Source: Nitrospirillum sp034427435
GTDB taxonomy: Bacteria > Pseudomonadota > Alphaproteobacteria > Azospirillales > Azospirillaceae
DNA length: 64,000 nt
Direction of reading: 5' to 3'
NCBI RefSeq assembly: GCF_034427435.1
Contig: NZ_JAXQNP010000003.1
Span: 992,001-1,056,000 of the forward strand
In this document: piece after piece, positions 50,791 to 59,619 of the stretch
How positions within the stretch are numbered: the stretch's first letter is position 1
Layout of the letters: each line of letters starts with the position of its first letter
Notes under the pieces: model-generated
The model's input: the letters and a program-made list of their open reading frames with translations, nothing else
What the model was told of the DNA's origin: nothing
Databases searched by the model: none
Position numbers and translations under genes: made by a program

Positions 50791-52521
50791 TTAGCGGCGG
50801 CTGGATATCCAGGCGCTCACCTGCTCCTCCAACAGGTCCAGCGGCAGGGAGCCGGACAGCAGCACGGCATCGTGGAAGGCGCGCTCATCAAAGCGGTCGC
50901 CCAACGTCTCCTCTGCCCGGCGGCGCAGGTCCAGCAGCGTCAGCTCGCCGATCTTGTAGGCCAGGGCCTGCCCCGGCCAGCCGACATAACGCCGGAGTTC
51001 CGTCTCTATATTATGGGGGGCCAGGGCGGTGTTGTCAGTGAAGCAGGCGCGGGCCTGGTCCAGGGTCCAATGCTTCCAGTGGATGCCGGTGTCCGCAACC
51101 AGGCGGCAGGCCCGCCACATGTCGAAGGACAGACGGCCGAACCGCTCATAATCATCGCGGTAAATGCCCATCTCCTCCCCCAGCTGCTCGGCATAAAGCC
51201 CCCAGCCCTCGCCATAGGCATTGATGTAGGCGCGGCGGCGGAAGGCGGGCAGGTCGTCCAGTTCGGCCGCCAGGGAGGTTTGCAGGTGGTGGCCGGGCAC
51301 CGCCTCATGCAGGGCCAGGGCCGGCAGTTCGTAGAGCGGGCGCTGGTCCAGCTTGCTGGTGTTGACCATGAAGCCGCCGGCGATGCCCTTCGCGGCATCG
51401 CCCGGAAAATAGCGCCCGGTGGTGTACGTCTCCTCAATGTCGCGCGGCACCTCGCGTACACCATAGGTCAGGCGCGGCAGGCGGCCGAAATGGGCGGGCA
51501 AGCGGTCGTCGATACGCTTGGCGATCTCCGACGCCTTTTCCAGCAGGCTCTGGCGGGTGGTGACATAGAAGCGGGGATCGCTGCGCAGAAACGCCAGGAA
51601 GTCCTTGAAGTTGCCGGTGAAGCCGGTGCGGCGGATCAGATCCTCCATCTCCGCCCGGATGCGCGCCACCTCCCTCAGGCCGATGTCGTGCACGGCGTCG
51701 GGCGTCAGCCGGGTCGTGGTGTGGTGGCGCACGGCCCAGGTGTAGTAGGCCTCGCCCTCCGGAAGGTCCCGGGCCGCCAGGCTTTCGGGCGCCGCCGGCC
51801 GGTATTCCTGTTCCAGGAAGGTGACAAAGGCGCGCTGGGCCGGGCGGACCTGGTCAGCCAGGATCTGGCGGGCCCGCGCCCGCCAGGACGCGGCCTGTTC
51901 CGCCGGAATGGTCGACGGCAAGGCCGCCAGGGGCGACAGCAGTCCATCCTCGTCCAGCGGCGCTTCCGCCTGCCGCCGCGCGGTTTCCAACACCGCGTCC
52001 ACGATCAGGCGCGGCTGGACGAACCGCGTGGCGATGCCGCGCCGGGCATTGGCGATATTGGCGGCGTAATAGTCCGGCACCGCCTCCAGGCAGGCCAACC
52101 AGGCCTCGGCCTCCGCCCTGTCATGCACCCGGGTGCGGTTGGCGGCATAGGTCAGGGTGACGTGAAAGCCGCTGTCGCTGTTGAAGGGCATGCGGTCGAG
52201 GTCGAACGCCATGCCGCCCAGGCGATCCTCCGCATCCCAGCGCATGAAGCGATAGGTCAGGCGGTCCGGGGGCGTCAGGTTCCGGGCGTCGACCGCGCCC
52301 AGGCGCTGGACGAAGGCCGCCATCTGGCGCCGTCGTTCCGCCGCGGCCGCCGGGCTGACGTCGGGCAGGCAGCCTCCCTCCTCCTTCCGGCCCAGCAACA
52401 GGGCGTCATAATCCCCGATCAGGGGCCCGAGGCCGCCCGGCCGGGCCCAGCCCGCCGCCGGCGCCAACGCCACCATCGTCACCAGGAGAATAGCCGCCGT
52501 CCTGCCCATATGCCGCCCCAT
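50791..52521 (-). CDS. DUF885-family secreted metallo-enzyme
   Basis: A 576-residue protein of the DUF885 family, related to M32-like metallopeptidases. Start at 52521 (AAGGA 5 bases upstream) gives a signal peptide (about 5-27, cleavage near WAR). The zinc site is HEAVPGHHLQ at about 400; GEGWGLYAEQLGEEMG follows at about 435 and supplies the downstream Glu. Conserved helices include RFMRWDAEDRLGGMAFDL. Probably a periplasmic peptidase; some members have been linked to carboxypeptidase activity. It converges with the frameshifted Rieske oxygenase gene (18-base gap). Confidence 0.9.
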   Translation of the reverse strand: MGRHMGRTAAILLVTMVALAPAAGWARPGGLGPLIGDYDALLLGRKEEGGCLPDVSPAAAAERRRQMAAFVQRLGAVDARNLTPPDRLTYRFMRWDAEDRLGGMAFDLDRMPFNSDSGFHVTLTYAANRTRVHDRAEAEAWLACLEAVPDYYAANIANARRGIATRFVQPRLIVDAVLETARRQAEAPLDEDGLLSPLAALPSTIPAEQAASWRARARQILADQVRPAQRAFVTFLEQEYRPAAPESLAARDLPEGEAYYTWAVRHHTTTRLTPDAVHDIGLREVARIRAEMEDLIRRTGFTGNFKDFLAFLRSDPRFYVTTRQSLLEKASEIAKRIDDRLPAHFGRLPRLTYGVREVPRDIEETYTTGRYFPGDAAKGIAGGFMVNTSKLDQRPLYELPALALHEAVPGHHLQTSLAAELDDLPAFRRRAYINAYGEGWGLYAEQLGEEMGIYRDDYERFGRLSFDMWRACRLVADTGIHWKHWTLDQARACFTDNTALAPHNIETELRRYVGWPGQALAYKIGELTLLDLRRRAEETLGDRFDERAFHDAVLLSGSLPLDLLEEQVSAWISSRR

Positions 52522-52604
52522 CCGCTTCCTTTTCAGAAGACGGGATGGGCCGGCGCCGGGCAAGCGCGACGATGGATGATGCGGCGGGATGAGCGGGGCG
52601 GCGG

Positions 52605-53726
52605 TCAGACGGCGACCGGCGCCTGGGCGCCCGCCAACTGCGCATAAAGCGCGCCGACCTTGGCCATCTGCACCTCGGGACGGAAGCGGGCGAGGTCCAC
52701 GCGGGGCGCGCGGACACGCCCCTCCAGCGCGGCCAGCAGGGTTTCCGCCATGGCGGGCGCATCCTCCGGCGGGCAGAGGAAAGGATAGTCGGCGCCCAGG
52801 ATTTCCAGCGGCCCGCCCGTGCGGGTGGCCACCAAGGTCACGCCGGCATCGGCATATTCCAACAGGGTGAGGCCGAAGGGTTCGTGGCGGGAGGAGACGA
52901 CACCAAGATCAAGGGCGGAGAGGTAGCGCCGCACGTCGGGACGGAATCCCGCGAAAACCACATGGTCCCCCAGGGCCAACTGCGCCACCTGTTGGCGGAG
53001 GGCGTCCATTTCCGTGCCCTGGCCAAACAGCACGAGGCGGGCGTCGGGCCGGTGGGCCCGCAACCGGGCGTAGGCCGCGACCAGCACATCGAAGCCCTTG
53101 CCCAATTCAAGCCGGCCCATGCCGCCGATGACAGGCGCGTCCAAGGGCAGGCCAAGGACCGCGCGCGCCTCCGTCCGGGTCAACATCCCGGTTTGCGGCA
53201 GCACCCAGTTGTGGACGGTGACGGACCGGTCCTGCGCCGCCGCCGGCATCATGCCCGCCTGGTAATCGGCGATGCGGATGATGCCGTCGAACCGTTCGTG
53301 CAGCCCGGCGCGAAAGCCATTGTGCAGGGTGACGACGCGCGGGCACCCCGGCCGGCAGCGCAACACCCGCCGGGCGGCGGTGTTGAGGTGGGCATGCACG
53401 ATGTCCGGGCACAGGGCCAGCAGCTTCCAGAACAGCGCGGCGGTGCGCATGCGCGACGGCAGCCAGACGACGGACACCCGCGGGTCCAGCGACTGCGCCA
53501 AATGGCGGGCACCGGCCCCGCCATCCTCGCCCGGCCCCAGGATGACAACCACCTGGTGGTCATCGGCCTGGAACTCCGCCAGTTCCATCACATGCTTTTC
53601 CGCCCCGCCGAAACCGTGGGGAATGATGACATGGGCGATGCTGGTGACCGCCCCCGAGGCGGTGGGGGACAGGCGCCGGATCCCGCCACGGATGGCGGGA
53701 CTATCTGAAAAGGCGATGGAGGACAT
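52605..53726 (-). CDS. GT4-family glycosyltransferase
   Basis: A 373-residue GT-B glycosyltransferase. Start MSSIAFSDSPAIRGG at 53726 with GGGGAG 13 bases upstream. N-terminal half has IPHGFGGAEKHVMELA (typical nucleotide-sugar transferase opening), DIVHAHLNTAARRVL and TLHNGFRAG; the C-terminal half has GGMGRLELGKGFDVLVAAYA, LVLFGQGTEMDALR and SSRHEPFGLTLLEYADAGVTLVATRTGG (E-x7-E motif). It would add a sugar to a glycolipid or polysaccharide at the inner membrane. Sugar not predictable; location near the glycan clusters is suggestive. Confidence 0.93.
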   Translation of the reverse strand: MSSIAFSDSPAIRGGIRRLSPTASGAVTSIAHVIIPHGFGGAEKHVMELAEFQADDHQVVVILGPGEDGGAGARHLAQSLDPRVSVVWLPSRMRTAALFWKLLALCPDIVHAHLNTAARRVLRCRPGCPRVVTLHNGFRAGLHERFDGIIRIADYQAGMMPAAAQDRSVTVHNWVLPQTGMLTRTEARAVLGLPLDAPVIGGMGRLELGKGFDVLVAAYARLRAHRPDARLVLFGQGTEMDALRQQVAQLALGDHVVFAGFRPDVRRYLSALDLGVVSSRHEPFGLTLLEYADAGVTLVATRTGGPLEILGADYPFLCPPEDAPAMAETLLAALEGRVRAPRVDLARFRPEVQMAKVGALYAQLAGAQAPVAV

Positions 53727-54015
53727 GCCGACGCATTTCTCCCCTACGGATTGAATGGTTCCGCGGGCGACGGATACGGCGGCACCGCGCGGCGGCGCCA
53801 GGCTGGACAGGCCGCCACCACGGATGGCCAACTGCTTCGGCACGCCCAACCCGTCACCCACAGAATGGCAACTGTTCCGTTATACGCCGGGGATGGTGCT
53901 AACCTGTCGCAGGCCTGTAACATAGGGGCCCAAACGGACTATCCGATCAGGGCAGTGGGCCCGGCCAGGACACCAGGCCCCAGGACAACGGACGGCATCC
54001 GCCGGCGATGGTCGA
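53727..54015. other. Intergenic region before the GT4 gene
   Basis: About 290 bases between the GT4 start and the end of the RT0821-like gene, both on the minus strand. I see no ORF with a plausible ribosome site, no terminator with a U run, and no recognisable repeat. Confidence 0.45.
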
Positions 54016-54678
54016 TCAGTCGTTGTCCGCGACCACGCGCCAGGCGCCGTCCGGCTGCTGGCAAGCGGTGCCGTAGGCCTGCTGCGTCTGACCGCCGATG
54101 GTCACGTTCTGCTGGAACTCGCGGCAATATTGACCATCGGTCGTGTGGCCGTCGCGCAGCGCGATGACGCTGCCGCTGGCGTTGCCGTCGTTCCAGACGA
54201 TGGGTTGACCCACGGGCGCCATGGTGGCGCGGATCTGGGCATCCTCCAGCGCGCGTTGCTGCTGCTCCGCCAGGCTGTCCAGCACGGTGAGGGTGATGGC
54301 CGTCAGGCCCAGCCAGCGATAGGCCTCCTCATCCCGATAATAGTGCCCGTAACCCGTGTAATAGATACCGTAGGGCCGCAGCACCACCACGTCCCGATAC
54401 AGGTGACGGCGCTGTTCCGGAACGAGGACCGGTCCCCGGCCATAAATGAAGACGTCCCGCTCCCGGAAGTGGCCGTAATGCGGCGCCCAGGGGCCGGGTC
54501 CGCGATGGTCGTCCCAACCCCGATGCTCCTCCCACCGGCGCTCGTCACCCCGGTGGTGATCGTCCCAGCGGTGATCCTCCCAACGGTCTTGGGCCATCGC
54601 CGGCGCGATGGTGGCGGAGGCGGCCACGACGGTGGCCAGGGCCAGACTGGCAAGGGTGCGGAACGAAAAGCGGCGCAT
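54016..54678 (-). CDS. RT0821/Lpp0805-family surface protein
   Basis: A 220-residue exported protein. Start at 54678 (MRRFSFRTLASLAL) has AGGAA 8 bases upstream and gives a signal peptide ending AMA. The mature N-terminus is very rich in Asp, His, Trp and Arg (WEDHRWDDHHRGDERRWEEH, then GWDDHRGPGPW), which suggests metal or nucleic-acid binding. A central hydrophobic stretch LGLTAITLTVLDSLAEQQQ could be a membrane anchor. The C-terminus IALRDGHTTDGQYCREFQQN then TACQQPDGAWRVV is the RT0821/17-kDa surface-antigen-like signature with two Cys. Function not known. Confidence 0.8.
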   Translation of the reverse strand: MRRFSFRTLASLALATVVAASATIAPAMAQDRWEDHRWDDHHRGDERRWEEHRGWDDHRGPGPWAPHYGHFRERDVFIYGRGPVLVPEQRRHLYRDVVVLRPYGIYYTGYGHYYRDEEAYRWLGLTAITLTVLDSLAEQQQRALEDAQIRATMAPVGQPIVWNDGNASGSVIALRDGHTTDGQYCREFQQNVTIGGQTQQAYGTACQQPDGAWRVVADND

Positions 54679-55005
54679 ACCGGAATTCCTGTTCATCAAA
54701 ATAAGCATGGCCCGGATCGGGGCCGTCACAGCCAACGGGCAGGTCGGCTTGATAAAAGCCAGCCATTGCGACCGATTTATGGCCGGTGACGGGCAGGATC
54801 AAGAGGCGGGGCACGGTTTGACACTCCGACCACCCACCCCCGACCCTTCCAATGTTGTTCCAATTATGGAACGCGGAATGCCGATAAGCCCAACTACCGC
54901 CAAAATCGTTCCAGAAATATAGTTCAGACACCAACCAGATAGACCCCGGCCCCCGAGCCCCCGCAGCCCCGCCGCTAGGACCCGACGCCAGGAAAGGAGA
55001 CGACG
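54679..55005. other. Divergent intergenic region with a GTTCCA palindrome
   Basis: About 327 bases between the surface-antigen gene (-) and a 70-residue ORF (+). It contains GTTCCA-ATTA-TGGAAC (54857-54872), a 6-bp inverted repeat with a 4-base spacer, and an AT-richer stretch around 54860-54945. These could be operator and promoters, but no family match is recognised. Confidence 0.45.
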
Positions 55006-55218
55006 ATGACGACGCTTTGCTTCGCTTGCCCCAACCGCTCGGCTCCGGCCGATCGCGCCGCCTTTCGCGCGGCGGTGATGACCACCATCGGCATCCGGGC
55101 CCGCACCCTGCTGCCCGCCCTGCTGGCCCTGACCGGCCTGTCCTTTGACCAGATGGTCGTCCTGCGCGCCGGCCTGGACATGGTGCTGCAAGGCACCCGC
55201 AGCGGCCGCTTCCACTGA
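55006..55218 (+). CDS. Small hypothetical protein with a strong ribosome site
   Basis: A 70-residue ORF (MTTLCFACPNRSAPADRAAF) with GGAAAGGAG 6-7 bases upstream of the ATG at 55006, the best Shine-Dalgarno sequence in this part. Two cysteines form CFAC near the start and the remainder is helical and hydrophobic (IRARTLLPALLALTGLSFDQMVVL). No homologue is recognised. It stands alone between divergent and unidirectional neighbours. Confidence 0.5.
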   Translation: MTTLCFACPNRSAPADRAAFRAAVMTTIGIRARTLLPALLALTGLSFDQMVVLRAGLDMVLQGTRSGRFH

Positions 55219-55640
55219 TCCATCGCGACCGGGTGGCTCCCGAGTCGCGATTCCGTTGGTCCAGCGCCGGCCCTCCTTCGTTATTTATCCAATATACATC
55301 GCTTTCCCAAGGCGATCCGCGGGTTCCGACCCGCCCCCACCCCGCCTCCCCTGCCTAATATTTCCTCTGACTGCCGTCCGCCTGGGCGCCGGGTGCGGAC
55401 GCATGCCGGCCTTTGACCGTTTGGTCAGTTTTTTCTTTGGCCCCCCACCGCGCTGTCACACAGTGATCATCAACAATCCCTATGACTGCGGGGACGGTCG
55501 GTCAGCCTGATGGGGGCTGCGGGCGACGGGTGGATCATGGGGACGGGACAGGCCAAAGCCCGCCCGGATGGGGGAATCACGCGCCCAAGCCTCTACCAAC
55601 CGCATCGGGCCCACCGCATCGGAAAAAGGGGGACGGAGCC
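55219..55640. other. Long leader region before a chemoreceptor, no gene seen
   Basis: 422 bases upstream of the chemoreceptor. An open frame exists from 55482 but lacks a ribosome site, and the receptor start at 55641 has a good one (GGGGGACGGAG). The region is AT-richer near 55275-55300 and 55425-55490, where promoters may lie. No flagellar sigma-28 signature was convincing. Confidence 0.5.
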
Positions 55641-57770
55641 ATGGCCGCTACAACGATAGGGCCCATACGGGCGCAAACCATAGACGGCGCCGTCTGGCGC
55701 GGGCGGCGGCTGGGACTGGCCGCGCGCCTGGGTCTGGCCTTCGGTGCCATCATCCTGGCCATGACGGTCATCATCGGCCAAAGCTGGCTGACCTATGCCC
55801 GTGTCGACAGCACCTTGAACGGCATCGTCGGGGTGACCCTGCCCCGCCTGGACACGCTGGACGCCCTGAGCCGCGCGGCCGAGGGCCTGGCCGGCACCTC
55901 GATGGATGCCTCCATCGCCACCACCCATGAGGAGGCACAGGCCACGCGCAAGGCGCTGACCCAGGCGGAAAAGGCGTTCAACGACGCCCTGCGACAGGCC
56001 AACGCCCAACTGGGCCAAACCGCGCAGTTGGACGAGCTGCGGGTGCTGGGCGGCCGCTTCTCCGCGCTGCTGCAGGTATTGAATGGCGCGGAGGACGCCC
56101 GTTGGCGCCTGCGCCAAGCCGTGGCCACGCAGGAGAAAGCCGCGGCCGAGGCCGATGCGCAGGCCCAGGCGGCGGTGATGCGCGCGCTGGGTCGCGCGCC
56201 CACGCCCGCCCTTCTGTCCACCCTGGCGGACCTGCGGGCCGTCACGGCCCTGCTGGCCGCCCCTGCCGTCGCCGGTGAGGATGCGGCGGTGGCCAAGGCC
56301 GCGCTGGCGGAGGCCCTGGCCCACCTGCGCGCCACCCAAGCCGCCTTGCCGGCCGAGACGCGGGTCGCCATCGGCGCCAGCTTGGATGTCCTGACCCGCG
56401 TCGCGCTGGGGGATGTGGTCCCGGCGGCGCCGGGCTTCGGCGATGTCACCGCCGGCGGCCTGGCCGTGATGAAAGGCCGTCTGGCCGACGCCCAGGACCA
56501 GAGCGCCCGGCTGCTGCATCAGAGCGCCGCCATAGCGGCCCGGGTGCAGAAGCTGGGCGCGGAACTGGGCGCCCAGACCCAAGCGGAGGTGCGGACCCAG
56601 GCGCGGGCGTTGGAGGATGTGGTGGCCTTCGCCCGGCGTCTCCTGGTGGCGTCCGGCCTGGCCGGCATCGCCATCGCCGTGGGCGTGGCCGTCTTCTATG
56701 TCGGTCGCAGCATCGCCGGGCGCGTCGCCAACCTGTCGCGCGGCATGCTGAAGCTGGCCGGCGGCGATCTGGATGTGGAGATCGACACCCGGGGCAGCGA
56801 TGAAATCGCGGAGATGGCGCGCACCGTCACCGTCTTCCGCGCCAACGCTGTGCAGGTGCGCCAGCATGAGGCCCAGTTGGCGGCCGAGCGGCGCGAAGCG
56901 GCGGAAAAACGCCACACCGCCATGGCTGCCATGGCCGATGGCTTCGAACAGTCGGTAGGCGGCATCATCGCGGCGCTGGTGGACGCGGCGGCGCAGATGA
57001 CGGCCCTGTCGCAAAGCATGGGCCATTCGGCCGACGCCACCGCCGCGCAGGCCAACACCGTGGCCCAGTCCAGCCAGGCGGCCTCGCGCAACACCCAGAC
57101 CGTGGCGGGCGCTACCGAGCAGTTGTCCCTGTCGGTGCGGGAAATCAGCGGGCAGTTGCAGCAGGCCATCAGCATCTCCCAGCGCGCCAATGAGGAGGCC
57201 GATGGCGCCGCCGGCATGGTGGAGCGACTGACCGGCGCCGCCGAGCGCATCGGCAGCGTCACCCGCCTGATCGACGACATCGCCGGCCAGACCAACCTGC
57301 TGGCACTGAACGCCACCATCGAGGCGGCCCGCGCCGCCGCCGCCGGCAAGGGCTTCGCCGTTGTGGCGAGCGAGGTGAAGAGCCTGGCGGGCCAGACCTC
57401 CAAGGCCACGGGCGACATTGCCGGCGAGGTCGCGGCCGTGCGCGGCGCCGTGGACGCGGTCGTCGATTCCATCCGCCAGATCGGCGGCACCATCGTGCAG
57501 CTGAGCCAGGTATCCAGCACCATCGCCGCGGCCGTGGAGCAGCAGAACGCCGCCACCGCCGAAATCAGCCGCTCAATCAGCGAGGCGGCGTTGGGGGTGG
57601 AGGAGGTCAACAGCACCATCGGCCAGGTCCACACCGCCGCCTTGTCCACCGGGCAAGCGGCCAACCAGGTGCGCGAGGGCGCCCAGGGGTTGGCCGACCA
57701 GGCGGCCCGCCTGAACGAGGCGGTGCGCCGCTTCCTTGATCAGGTTCGTGCCACCGAAGCCGCCGCGTGA
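55641..57770 (+). CDS. Methyl-accepting chemotaxis protein with long periplasmic helical domain
   Basis: A 709-residue receptor. First membrane segment at about 28-48, a periplasmic Ala-rich helical sensor of about 310 residues (TorS-like four-helix arrangement: TLPRLDTLDALSRAAEGLAGTSMDA, then VQKLGAELGAQTQAEV), second membrane segment at about 340-360 (RRLLVASGLAGIAIAVGVAVFY), HAMP (about 360-412) and signalling domain with tip IAGQTNLLALNATIEAARAA. The stop is followed after 12 bases by a BMP-family binding protein, so the two are co-transcribed. This suggests the receptor reads the loaded binding protein. Confidence 0.92.
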   Translation: MAATTIGPIRAQTIDGAVWRGRRLGLAARLGLAFGAIILAMTVIIGQSWLTYARVDSTLNGIVGVTLPRLDTLDALSRAAEGLAGTSMDASIATTHEEAQATRKALTQAEKAFNDALRQANAQLGQTAQLDELRVLGGRFSALLQVLNGAEDARWRLRQAVATQEKAAAEADAQAQAAVMRALGRAPTPALLSTLADLRAVTALLAAPAVAGEDAAVAKAALAEALAHLRATQAALPAETRVAIGASLDVLTRVALGDVVPAAPGFGDVTAGGLAVMKGRLADAQDQSARLLHQSAAIAARVQKLGAELGAQTQAEVRTQARALEDVVAFARRLLVASGLAGIAIAVGVAVFYVGRSIAGRVANLSRGMLKLAGGDLDVEIDTRGSDEIAEMARTVTVFRANAVQVRQHEAQLAAERREAAEKRHTAMAAMADGFEQSVGGIIAALVDAAAQMTALSQSMGHSADATAAQANTVAQSSQAASRNTQTVAGATEQLSLSVREISGQLQQAISISQRANEEADGAAGMVERLTGAAERIGSVTRLIDDIAGQTNLLALNATIEAARAAAAGKGFAVVASEVKSLAGQTSKATGDIAGEVAAVRGAVDAVVDSIRQIGGTIVQLSQVSSTIAAAVEQQNAATAEISRSISEAALGVEEVNSTIGQVHTAALSTGQAANQVREGAQGLADQAARLNEAVRRFLDQVRATEAAA

Positions 57771-57781
57771 GGGGGAATGCC

Positions 57782-58762
57782 ATGACCCGATTGATCCTGA
57801 TCGCCCTGACAGGCGCCTTTATCGCTGGCAATGCTGGCGTTGCCAGCGCCGCCCCCTTCAAGCCCTGCGTCGTTTATACGGAGGCCGGCAAGTTCGATAA
57901 GAGCTTCAATGAAATGGCCTACGACGGCAGCCAGGCTTTCGCGCAAAAGACGGGCGTCGCCGTGGCGGAGTTCGAGCCGGCGGGTGAGGATGCCTATCCG
58001 GGCGCCTTGCAGGCGGCGGTTTCCGCCGGATGCACCGACGTGGCGCTGATCGGTTTCCGTTTCCAAGCCGCCCTCGCCGCCTTCGCCCCCCAGCATGCGG
58101 ACGTCCGCTTCACCCTGTTTGACGGCGTGGTGCCGGGAAACAACGTGGCCTCCGTCCTGTTCGCCGAGAACGAGGGGTCCTACCTGGTCGGCGTGGCGGC
58201 CGCGTTGGCCAGCAAAAGCGGCACAGTGGGATTCATCGGCGGCATGCCGGCCGCGGTGATCGAGCGTTTTGAGAAAGGCTATGCCCAAGGCGTCAAAGAC
58301 ACGCGCGCCGACGCCAGGGTGCTGACCGGCCTGGTGGCCGCCGATCCCAAGGGCTTCTCCGATCCCTTCGCGGCGTCGGAGATCGCGCGTGACATGATGC
58401 GGCATGGGACCGACGTGCTGTTCCCGGCCGCCGGCGTATCCGGCCTCGGGGCCCTGGACATCGGCAATTCCAAGGGCGCGCTGGGCGTGGGCGTGGACAG
58501 CAACCAGAATTACCTCTACCCCGGCCACATGCTGACCTCGATGGTCAAGCGCTTGGACGTCGCCATAGACCGCGCCTTCGATGCGGGGCGTCAACAGACC
58601 TTCAAGCCCGGCATCACCCGCCTGGGATTGAAGGAGGGCGGGGTGGACGTCGTGGTGGACGCGGACAATCGCGCCGTCTGGACACCCGCCATCGTCGCGG
58701 CCGTGGCCCGCGCCCGCCAGGCCATCATCAGCGGCCAAGTCAAGGTCGCCAGCCCCAGTTAG
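57782..58762 (+). CDS. BMP-family periplasmic substrate-binding protein
   Basis: A 326-residue exported protein; start at 57782 with GGGGGAA 5 bases upstream and signal peptide ending ASA. Matches the basic membrane protein (PnrA/Med) family: VYTEAGKFDKSFNEMAYDG, DVALIGFRFQAALAAFAPQHAD, VGFIGGMPAAVIERFEKGYAQG, PAAGVSGLGALDIG and GVGVDSNQNYLYPGHMLTSMVKRLD. Members bind purine nucleosides or autoinducer-like sugars for ABC import. No permease or ATPase gene is adjacent; instead a chemoreceptor precedes it, so it probably acts as a chemotaxis ligand sensor. Confidence 0.93.
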   Translation: MTRLILIALTGAFIAGNAGVASAAPFKPCVVYTEAGKFDKSFNEMAYDGSQAFAQKTGVAVAEFEPAGEDAYPGALQAAVSAGCTDVALIGFRFQAALAAFAPQHADVRFTLFDGVVPGNNVASVLFAENEGSYLVGVAAALASKSGTVGFIGGMPAAVIERFEKGYAQGVKDTRADARVLTGLVAADPKGFSDPFAASEIARDMMRHGTDVLFPAAGVSGLGALDIGNSKGALGVGVDSNQNYLYPGHMLTSMVKRLDVAIDRAFDAGRQQTFKPGITRLGLKEGGVDVVVDADNRAVWTPAIVAAVARARQAIISGQVKVASPS

Positions 58763-58881
58763 GTCGCCAGCGGACTCTGCCGAACCGCCGCCCACACTTA
58801 TATAATGGGGGAGATTTCAGGAGAGCGTCAGCGCGCTGGAGATGCGGCCGGGTGGCCGCGCCCGGCATCTGAGGGCCCCTT

Positions 58882-59619
58882 TTATAAAGCGTCGTGGAAG
58901 ATGATGCCCAGGGTGTGGCGCTGACCGGAGCGTACGCGACTGACACCGTGGCGCAGGGTGACACGGTAGGTGCCGCGCGTTCCCGATACCGGCCGGTGGT
59001 AAACGGCGAAGACGACGCCATCACCCTGGCGCAAGGGCACCACCTCCGCCCGGGATTGCTGGCGCGGCCGCTGTTCGGTGATCACGAACTCGCCACCCGT
59101 GAAGTCGCGCTCCGGTTCCGACAGCAGGACGGCGACCTGGAGGGGGAACACCCGCTCCCCATACAGGTCCTGGTGCAGGCAGTTGTAGTCACTCGGCCCA
59201 TATCGCAGCAGCAGCGGGGTGGGCCGGACCTGCCCCGCCTCATGGCACGCCGCCAGGAAGTCGGCATGGCTGTCAGGGTAGCGCCCCACCTCCCCCAACC
59301 GCCGGGCCCACTGATTGGCCAGCGGCGCCAGCCGGGGATAGAGGGCCGTGCGCAGGGACTGTACCGTCGGCGGCAAGGGATAGGCCCAGTACTTGTACTC
59401 CCCCATGCCAAAGCCATGGCGGGCCATGACGACGCGGCTGCGGAAGCCCTGCTCCGCCGCGTACAGCGCGGCGAGGTCCCGACAGATGTCGGCGCTCAAC
59501 AACGCCGGGAGTACAGCATTGCCGTACGTGTCCAAGTTTTGATGAAGGGCCGCCCAATCGTAAGTATCAATGCTAGCGATGCCATCATTGATGTCGGCTG
59601 CGGCGCCTGTCGCGATCAT
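58882..59619 (-). CDS. 2OG-Fe(II) oxygenase of the Oxygenase-NA family
   Basis: A 245-residue 2-oxoglutarate oxygenase. Start at 59619 overlaps the ada stop by four bases, so the two are translationally coupled. Iron ligands are His and Asp in CLHQDLYGERVFPLQ, and the second His in TLRHGVSRVRSGQRHTLG; the Arg of SGQRHTLGIIFHDAL would bind 2-oxoglutarate. The family (PF09859) is predicted to remove alkyl groups from damaged DNA oxidatively and usually accompanies Ada. Soluble, cytosolic. It converges with the BMP gene at a distance of about 120 bases that includes a weak hairpin near 58837-58870. Confidence 0.9.
   Translation of the reverse strand: MIATGAAADINDGIASIDTYDWAALHQNLDTYGNAVLPALLSADICRDLAALYAAEQGFRSRVVMARHGFGMGEYKYWAYPLPPTVQSLRTALYPRLAPLANQWARRLGEVGRYPDSHADFLAACHEAGQVRPTPLLLRYGPSDYNCLHQDLYGERVFPLQVAVLLSEPERDFTGGEFVITEQRPRQQSRAEVVPLRQGDGVVFAVYHRPVSGTRGTYRVTLRHGVSRVRSGQRHTLGIIFHDAL

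Noticed and set aside
54865..54885. Sigma-54 promoter (TGGAAC...AATGC)
   Set aside because: Spacing and the GC element do not match the TGGCAC-N5-TTGC pattern well enough.
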